The notes beneath the pieces were generated by a model. The model was not told the DNA's origin. It was given only the letters and a program-made list of their open reading frames with translations, and made no database searches. 64,000 nucleotides of DNA from NCBI GenBank assembly GCA_019055375.1, contig JAHQIW010001335.1, positions 1 to 64,000 on the forward strand, read 5' to 3'. The position numbers and the translations under genes are program-made. Source of the stretch: Parelaphostrongylus tenuis. Its lineage: Eukaryota > Nematoda > Chromadorea > Rhabditida > Metastrongylidae. This document shows positions 56,413 to 64,000 of the stretch, in pieces. Numbering within the stretch: position 1 is the stretch's first letter; each line of letters starts with the position of its first letter.

Positions 56413-59259
56413 TCACCGCCTCACATTAGCTGCAACCGGTTTGACGCAATGATTCCGCCAAATGGAGATGACCCACCTAGTGCAATCTAGAAATGTAACA
56501 TATCGATCGCTGAGGGTAATGATTTTTCGAAAAATTGCTCTTTTCGCGTGAGGCTTTTTTTCATATAATGGTACGCTAGTAGCATCCAGAAAAGGTGACA
56601 GCTTCTGAGAAAATTGACGCCGAAAAAGTAGCCATGTCGATAGGTTAACGGAAGCCATTAGCACAATCCTCAATATCTATTGACTGCCTCTATTCGACTC
56701 TATCCTCTAGTAGTGCTTTTGTAAACTCGTATGCTACAATGAGGCTAATTTATCCCACTTTGTGCATCTTTCATGGATCACATCCAAATGGGGCACATCA
56801 AAAACATTTAAACTGCGTTATACAACGTGACATCCTTCAATGATTGCCAACGAATCTGGTTTTTCCGCTCATGAGACGACCACACCCACCTTCACTTCTA
56901 TTAACAATCGGCACAACAGTAAAAACAGTAATGAAAGCAACTTACATAACTGAAAAGAAAGATGAAGAACACCGAGATGAGACCACGGATAATGTCAATT
57001 GCCATGATGATCAGCCATGGAACCAACAGCCATTGATTGTAAATTAACAAACCTATACTGAGAATATCATCGATATATCATTGCTTTGTTGAACTTGTAA
57101 ACATGACATCAAAGCGTACGCAAAAGGGAGATGGCTGATATTATGGATTCCAAAATGTCGCTTAATTAAACTGAATCAGACGCAGCCATAGCGGTGTTAC
57201 AGAAGCTTCCAAAAAGCAGTAACATCCGTCTCATGATTGTTCTTCATTTTTCGCATTGAAATAAGGCAGCAAAACTTCTCCAATAGAGCTGAGTGTTCTT
57301 TTACATTGATTGTCAATGTTGTGTAAAACACCGCTACACCGGTCATTGACTACACGTACCGATAAGCATCAAAATGGAGGCGAGAACGACACACACGTAA
57401 ATGAAGATGTTCACTACCAAAACGGTGTAGCGCACTGAAAGCGTAATTACTCTGAGGAATTTCAGATATATAAAAAAACAGCTGCACATGGAACATTACG
57501 CTCATTATTTGAATAATTTGCATATTCTCAGAAATTTCTGTCTATCCTAAGGAAAATGGTCACGACGCTTAATCTGTTCAACGCTCGATATGAACAAAAT
57601 AATAAAACAACAATCGATAGAAGAGTAAAAGTAAGTGAGTTGCAGAAAAAATTTGCGAAATTAGGGAAACACCTACGTCCGGCTTCATATTTGAGCTCTT
57701 CCGTATATAGGCCAAACGAACAATGGTAAGTCGTCGAGTCTTCGACAACGACAGTGGTGTGCCCACCTTGGAAGGTGAGCTTACGATTCTCTGAACAGTC
57801 AAAACTCTTTCCTTCTACTTTTCACTTCTATGTACGACGTTGGAACTCGCCTGCACTGATTTTACCCTGCGCCTCCAGATCGCAGCTACGATAATTTGTC
57901 AAATCACCATTATTTAGGGTGTCGGATAGGCCCCATGCAGCTAACCCAGTAAGCAGCGAGTAGAGAATCTGAATGATTTTTGTATCGAACAGCCTGTTCT
58001 AACAGAAACGAGGACATTTCTTTTTAGAACATGCTCGAGATCCCGTTGGCCTTTGAAATTAGATTGTGATGCTGAAGAAGACATTCTAAGACTTCGGAAA
58101 GTTCAAAAATTCTGCCATTTCTCGAAGTCAGAGTAGTACCGACAGCAAAATATATTTGGTGCTTTTAAACCAAAGGAATCGTAGTTGGAACCGTATTCAC
58201 AATCACAATCATAGTATAACTCCATTTGAAAGTGTAGATTTGAAAATATCAGAAGAGCAATCAAATGTAATTATCGTAAATTTCACCATATACAAAGAGT
58301 AAGAGCTTTCAGACTTGAGAGAGAGTGTAGTCTGAAAACTAACACCTGACTCCACGTTACTTAACTATGATTTAGTCACAAGACCATATATTGAGCAGAC
58401 TGTGAGATTTCAGGAAACATAAGATTGAGGAGAAAGTTCTTTAACACCTGCTGGAAATTCATAGTTTTATCTAAATCCAATCAAAAACAACAATATTTCT
58501 TCTTCAAAATAGAGACCATCATTATCTACGATCTTTAACGAGCGATCTGCAAGCTTCCGGATCTGCTTGAAATACCATTTCTTCAACTATTCAACGCAGC
58601 CATTCGCTTGAGCTTCAGTCAATTCGTGCGGATCTTGGAGAGGCTTCATGTGGACAAAGTCAAGTTGTTGGAGATGATTTCAAAGCGTATTTTGATCCAA
58701 GTATAATTCAATTGGCAGTTCACGAGTGCATGATAACGGCCCTGCATCCAAAGCTGCTTACAGATCTACATCGTCTAATTTTGATGTACAGGCTGGAACG
58801 GAGTTGGTCTTCGAGACTGAGATCACCACTTTCAATGCCGCCTGTACCACTTTGCAACAGTCAAATAGCTCATAGATCCTTCACTTTCACCACCATAGAT
58901 CTCCTTCGCACCATCTCTAATCAAAAGCTGTCGCTTTCAGCTAAAGCGTATTAAAACAATTTTATCCATCGTCATCATCCGTAGAGTAAATTGAAATTTG
59001 ATGCACTATAACCAGCGTTGTAATGGGAGTCTTTAATTTCTGAGATATTCCCATGAAGTTACACTAGTCGACACTATGGGAAATACACATAAAATTTGAA
59101 TTTTTCGCGGATGTTAAGAAATTTTTTTCTTTAATCTATTACTAGAAGTATTAACAAACGATTCACAAGACTTACCAAAGTGTAGATAGCGATACAAACA
59201 GTGGCAGGCGATAGACCGCAGCAGAAGCAGCTACGGATCTGCACTTCCACCTTAGCCAT
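56413..59259 (-). CDS. four-pass membrane protein of the nematode-expanded LAPTM-like/DUF7027-type family
   Basis: Firm exons: 59176-59259 (ATG, MAKVEVQIRSCFCCGLSPAT), 57866-57993 (IIQILYSLLTGLAAWGL), 57677-57790 (an extracellular-like loop, TTYHCSFGLYTEELKY), 57360-57434 (RYTVLVVNIFIYVCVVLASI), 56946-57052 (LLVPWLIIMAIDIIRG and ISVFFIFLFSY) and 56413-56476 (WVISIWRNHCVKP, stop). The four exons from 57993 down to 56946 splice GT-AG in agreeing phases. One exon is missing between 59176 and 57993. A candidate at about 58147-58310 reads IALLIFSNLHFQMELYYDCD and ends at a donor in the right phase, but needs a one-base change in a T run to reach an acceptor. A second exon must precede 56476. The short basic N-terminus with CFCC and the four hydrophobic segments suggest an endosome/lysosome or plasma-membrane protein. 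Family name from memory, not searched. Confidence 0.75.
58495..58610 (-). pseudogene. mariner transposase C-terminal fragment
   Basis: The minus strand reads EWYFKQIRKLADRSLKIVDN and DGLYFEEE, the family's last block (W-Y-GI-KLPERW-K-VDNDGQYF). It is collinear with 7083-7200, including the terminal-repeat-like ATCAAAA region beside it. It lies in an intron of the gene at 56413-59259. The plus frame at 58618-58953 beyond it has no recognised product. Confidence 0.7.
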
Positions 59260-59264
59260 GGTGG

Positions 59265-61900
59265 TTGTGCGCGCGGAATGGCGCACGCGATGATGGCCAT
59301 CCTGTCTGGACCACCCCTCCACTTGCGGCGTACAGTATCGTCGTTGTCTGCAAGAGACCCTCCTCTACAGGCGAGCGCTCTCTTACCCATTCACTCGCAG
59401 TTACCGACTGTTCGCTCACCACTTTCAAGGACAAACTGACGACAAAACTCACTGGTAAACAGTTTATTCACTCCCCTTCCATCACACGTGACGTATCCAT
59501 GAGAACGATATCAAAGAAGTTGCTGACTAATCAATTTGAGAAAGTGGTGCGAAACATTGAAAAAAAAAACCCTGGATTACCGAGTGGACGCCGTAATATG
59601 CGTAGCTACGGTAATTATGATCCGCTAAAACCACTTTTTTGGAGTCACTTAGGCCCTTTTTGAGCCCTTTCCCCATTGTGAGCCAATGAATAGAACGCTA
59701 CTCGCTCTTCGAATGCTATGTGAGCTACTGCATGTGGATGTCACTTTCGTCTTTGACGATGTCGACGACGAGCTTATCATAGCGGTTCACAAATCAAATG
59801 ATGCGGCTCAAATCAGTTACATTTTAATCGTCGTAATGCACTTTCTTCTTTTCTATTTCGTTCAAAAGAAGTAAAGGTTGACGCTATGATGGAAGTAGTT
59901 CTTTCTTCTCTGGTATAGCAATTCATAGAAGTGGATTTCGATGTAATTCACTTTCAACTCATTCCATTATGATCTGAGAAGAAAGAAAGTTCGTTGAGAC
60001 TGTTAGTCAGAAAATTAACAGCGTTTGACTCCTCTTCAGACGGACATGCTCTCGATTTGAGCTCAGCCTAAGGCTAATCGAAATGTTAGAATGTCAGAGT
60101 ACTGTATAAAGTACTACGTTATTTCGTAACCAACATAGGGTAATTCAATTGTGATAGAATTTCAAGAAAGACTTCCCACGAAAATAAATGGAAATCACGA
60201 GTCTGAACTAGGATTCCAAAAAGCATCGCTATACTTGAGTCAAGCTTAGATAAATTTTTCAAATTCTCAGGATTGTTGATTTTGCCGAAACCCTTTTCAC
60301 TACATTTCTTATAGCTTCCAATAGATTTAGAGCCAGTTTGTGACATCGACATCACGCTTATTATACAATGAGCGTCGTTTAGCGGCTAATCCGGCTGTTT
60401 CGCTTCAAAGAGCAGAAAGCCGGTTGAAGTTTGGAAGATGACGGCATGATGTACGTTTGCTCTGAATGCAACCTACTCGGTATAAGTGTCGTAGCTCTAC
60501 CTTTTCTGATAATATGATTATACCTTTCCAAGTTGCAATCGACGCTGAAAAAGCTGAATGTGACTCATACATAAGTGCTTTCGAGGGGGTTCCACTTTCG
60601 CGCAGTCCAGAGTATGTTGACCACGAGTGGTTATTTTCCTGATGCCAAGTGTTGTTGCTCGTATCTTGGAGTGGCACTCAACTCACATCTCATAATGCAT
60701 TCGACTTAATGAATCAAGCGTCGTGAATACTCTCTCGTAGGATGCGATGTTTTGAAAGTGAACACAGGAAAAACTATGCTCCATGCAGGTACTCCATACA
60801 CTCAATTTTATACCTGAGCACTTGAACGATTCATCTTTCGCGCCACAATTACACCTTCCATTCCATCAAATTCGTACAACTGAAACTATTGAGCCCCCGT
60901 TTTGAAATGACATAATGAAACTGTTACCAGCTCGTCATAACAACTTATGCCGATTATAGGAACGTTTTCTACTTCACCACTGCGTTGCTAGTGGCAAGTT
61001 AGTGACCTCCCCTACTGATTTACCCTGAGGTTATTGGATGAAAATTTAAAACTAATTTCTAGCTCGAGACTTTGTCAGGTTGAATTACGATATCTTGTAG
61101 CGTATCACACAATCACAACGTTGAATTAAAATGAGCATTTATTCAGTAACCGGTATTCAGTGAAAAATTGGCGATCCGGTTTTCTGAGATCATTGCTCTA
61201 TCCAGCGTTTCAAAGATGGCACTATTTGTCATTGTTTTTCTAATGAAATCAAACACTTTCCTTGACGTCGCCATTCCTGATTTAATCAGTGAAGATGAAT
61301 CCATACGATTTTGATGAAAATCTTTCATAGACGGTCACTCAGACATTTTAGGGCATTATGATGACTAGTGGAGTTGAAGGCGGAGTTGATGGCGAACGGA
61401 ATGTTATCCGAATTACAGCGACATGAGAACATGTCATTTTTTTTTAGTCCTCATCAACAGTGCAAACAACAGCTGACGTCGTGAAGTACTAGAAACTAAG
61501 ACTTACTTCGCTTTTGATAGCAAATTTTATTATAGTGAATCATAAAGTCTCGCTCTAAAATAAATATTTCAAGAAGCTCGTACATGTAACTGTTACCGCC
61601 TACATCGCCTTGGTAGTCATTCATGGAAAATTCTGACAATCTTTAGGACTGATTTTCCTCGAAAATGTTAAGAGATATGAGCGTGACCCTGTTTTGAAAG
61701 CATGATTAATGGGTGATATAATCACTCTTTAGTCGCAATTCATCATTTTTCTCTCTTCGGTCGCAAACTAGCACAGCATAGATTTAGTACTGAGTCATCG
61801 GATCGGCGTTTGAATGACGATTTGTAGTTGTGGTATAATATGATTGAAAAGGACGATCTTCCATTAACCAGATAAACTCACCCGCACTCACGATAATTAT
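59265..61900. other. upstream region of the membrane protein gene and gene-poor stretch
   Basis: 59265-59480 is G+C-rich and probably promoter or 5' sequence of the minus-strand gene starting at 59259. The plus frame at 59265-59663 is likely a by-product. A plus frame at 59686-59874 begins MNRTLLALRMLCELLHVDV and has an acidic middle (VFDDVDDELIIAVH). It may be an exon, but has no support. The rest shows no recognisable exons. Confidence 0.3.
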
Positions 61901-61962
61901 CAAGATGTTTGAAAGTCGCTGTGATTTTTTTTTAAGAGAACGTTAAAGAAAACCAAGGTTAC

Positions 61963-62063
61963 CCTGTTTTGGTGCATGTCAGTAATAGTTGCTGCCGTCA
62001 ACATCAGAACTGCAGCGATGATGACGAATGTCAACGTTCTTTCTTTTAATGTGACGCCCCAAA
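61963..62063 (-). CDS. internal exon of another multi-pass membrane protein
   Basis: Acceptor TTCTCTTAG and donor CAGG|GTAACC enclose 101 nt. The reading WGVTLKERTLTFVIIAAVLM-LTAATITDMHQNR has the shape of the third membrane segment exon of the gene at 56413-59259 (LLIYNQWLLVPWLIIMA). Neighbouring exons were not identified. It suggests a paralogue on the same strand. Confidence 0.5.
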
Positions 62064-62167
62064 CTAAGAGAAGATTGAGCTCATCCACGTAAACAAATCA
62101 GCTATGTCCGCTCTACTCCAAACTAATTTGAGAACCACTTACCCAAGGTGAGACCAAAATGAAGCGA

Positions 62168-62306
62168 TCATAAGTTTGACGTAAAGCGTTTGATGAAATC
62201 GTAGATACAGCAGTCGTCCAGCTTTTTCTGCTTCAACTTATCGAAGAACTCGGGTATGATGTTAACGAAAAATTCACGGCTTTTTGCATAGCATTATCAT
62301 GAAACA
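62168..62306 (-). CDS. candidate C-terminal exon of a further membrane protein
   Basis: A strong acceptor CCTTCCTTCCAG is followed by CFMIMLCK in one frame and, after a shift at an A run (62284-62288), by REFFVNIIPEFFDKLKQKKL and DDCCIYDFIKRFTSNL to TGA. A membrane segment followed by a basic, lysine-rich tail parallels the exon at 50191-50268. The one-base shift again falls in a homopolymer. Confidence 0.4.
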
Positions 62307-62309
62307 CTG

Positions 62310-64000
62310 GAAGGAAGGACCACATGATTGATATATTCCAGACCGCATGAACGTGACAGTGCCCATACACGATTATGCCCATACAGCCTTTTGAGATTCA
62401 CCTTAAATAGCTGCCTCTTTCTGGCCTTCAGTTTCGATTTTTATCCCTTCTTACCTTCTTACAATCGAGTAATGTAGCAATTGTCTCAAAAAACCCACTT
62501 CACCTCGTCTCCTCCAGGGGCCCATGGGAACTAAAAACTGTTTTCGGTGCACCTAGATATCGCACTCTAATGACACGTTCCTTCGAAAGGGTCTTGAAAA
62601 GGTTAGCAAGTCAGTTAATGTGACCTTTTCCAAAATAACGTAGTATCCGCTATGAATTATAATTGACGATCTGATTTTGATCTTTTCACGACAATGCATC
62701 CCGATTGTTAGCACTCCGCTATTCAATAGCCCTTCAAATTTATCTCTTTTGTGCGCTTTTTCTGGTCAAAGTCTCTTTCCTTCTTGTCCACCAGTAGCAG
62801 TGAAATCTGGGCTCATCTCCACTATGGAGAAGCTTAGGCAGAAAGACCATCATTGATTGCGCGTGATTCTTCGGAGGACGTTGTTCGTCCAAAGACTGTT
62901 CACATCCTTGTGATTGTCAAAGGGTGTAGTTTACTTGATGTCCCTCTGGTTTTCCTTTTTCGTACCAGATCACCGCCTTCTTTTCTAAAAACTTAACTGG
63001 AAAGTAGAAAAAACTTTTAGTTATGCTGTGAAAAGAGGGGCATTGAGAAATTGTTCAAGTAATCCAGTCTCAGTCACATCTTTTCCACATTTGGCTAATG
63101 CATTAACGAAAATCGACGAAAGTCCATTATATACTGTCAAGAAGTCACTCTACATGTGCCGAACAAGTCCTTGCTAATTTAGATGCATGCTTTGAGTGTT
63201 CGTCAGGAAAAGCTAATGAGGTTCACGTCACTAGGTCTCGAATCACCAAAGATCAAACTGCACTTTCATAAAAAGTCTAACATTAACATGACATATCCAT
63301 AGTTCGAGTTTTCATTAACTACAAGAAACTTTTAAACGGAAATTTCAGGTGACGAAAGAAAAAAATGTCTTCTAAAAATTTTCCTAGAAGCAGTCATCAG
63401 AAAATGCGAACAACCTTGTCGTTTTGTCGAACACTATCACAGAAGCAGAAACAATTTATTTGGAAATAAGTGGAACAAAGAAAAAGTAGGACTACGTCTT
63501 AGTCGAAAGGAAATTTAATTCATGGAGAACGACTAGTGTGAGGGAAAACTAATTATAGATATTGCGAAGAAAAATCGTAGGACTCAAAGCAAACTGGTTT
63601 TCGTAGCTTGTATCTTTGAAGTAGAACGCTCAGTTCAGTTCTTCAAATTTTATATCTCTAGGATCCTGGAGAACACGCAATGTTAGCGAAGTAGAGATGG
63701 GCTGATCACATTTTAAGAAGGACAGGTGGCAGTTGGATTAAAAAAACGGAAAAATCTAACTTCACAAATGACAGTTCCAGAATACGGAAGGGGACACTCT
63801 TGGGAGTCATATGTGAAAAGCAGGCCACCACCGTAGACGACGATTTCGTGGAAAAGAAAAGATTGACATTGCGATCGGGCTCACACTAATATCGATCATA
63901 TGCCATACGAGTAGGTGTAACTTAGGGGAGTGTAGCCTTATGTGAAGAAATCGAAGCTACAGTGCGAACTCTCAGCTAAGAGTAAACTTGTGTGGTCATC
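62310..64000. other. no supported gene
   Basis: No exon, RNA gene, repeat family member or simple repeat recognised on either strand. It may be intron or upstream sequence of the minus-strand membrane genes. Confidence 0.35.

Noticed and set aside
58618..58953. Plus frame of about 110 codons (SIRADLGEASCGQSQVVGDD start)
   Set aside because: It begins at the edge of a mariner remnant inside an intron of the minus-strand gene. No family recognised and competing frames are equally open.
59265..59663. 132-codon plus frame starting next to the membrane gene ATG
   Set aside because: It overlaps the G+C-rich upstream region of the minus-strand gene. No motif, and a biased Ser/Thr/Arg composition.

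Overview
The window looks like repeat-rich nuclear DNA of a clade V (strongylid-type, hookworm or barber-pole-worm-like) parasitic nematode. The main evidence is a nematode cuticle collagen gene, short GT-AG introns mixed with transposon-filled kilobase introns, an operon-like gene pair with about 120 bp between a poly(A) signal and the next ATG, and several families of MITEs, mariner fossils and tRNA-derived short repeats. Most listed open frames are not genes. The real genes are split into exons and had to be rebuilt by reading splice sites, phases and protein motifs.

Layout. 1-544: the 3' end of an unrecognised plus-strand gene. 545-10200: repeats, a mariner transposase remnant (about 7083-7500, minus) and one unrecognised minus-strand frame (8373-8675). 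10506-11830: a five-exon cuticle collagen whose frame is broken twice, each time in a homopolymer. 12-19 kb: gene-free, packed with SINE-like and MITE copies. 19253-30722: a plus-strand mitochondrial asparaginyl-tRNA synthetase gene (nars-2 / NARS2) in 11 exons, with a 760-bp tandem duplication that copies one complete exon. 31005-31606: POP5, a protein subunit of RNase P/MRP, on the same strand and close behind. 31.6-38.5 kb: simple repeats, including an 880-bp ATC-type triplet array, and MITEs. 38524-43959: an acyl-CoA-binding-domain protein (ACBD5/MAA-1 type) in six proposed exons, with one homopolymer frameshift. 44-49 kb: repeats, including a degenerate array of about 150-bp units, and a mariner pseudogene. 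49.8-62.3 kb: minus-strand exons of at least two, probably three or four, small multi-pass membrane protein genes. The best resolved starts at 59259 and ends at 56413. 62.3-64 kb: nothing recognised.

How the genes relate. nars-2 and POP5 look like one operon joining mitochondrial tRNA-Asn charging with tRNA 5'-end/rRNA processing. The other genes have no visible functional link. Single-base homopolymer length differences break the frame in the collagen (twice) and the ACBP gene, and probably in nars-2 exon 1 and the 59-kb membrane gene. Consensus errors in a long-read assembly are therefore a better explanation than pseudogenes, though reads are needed to decide.
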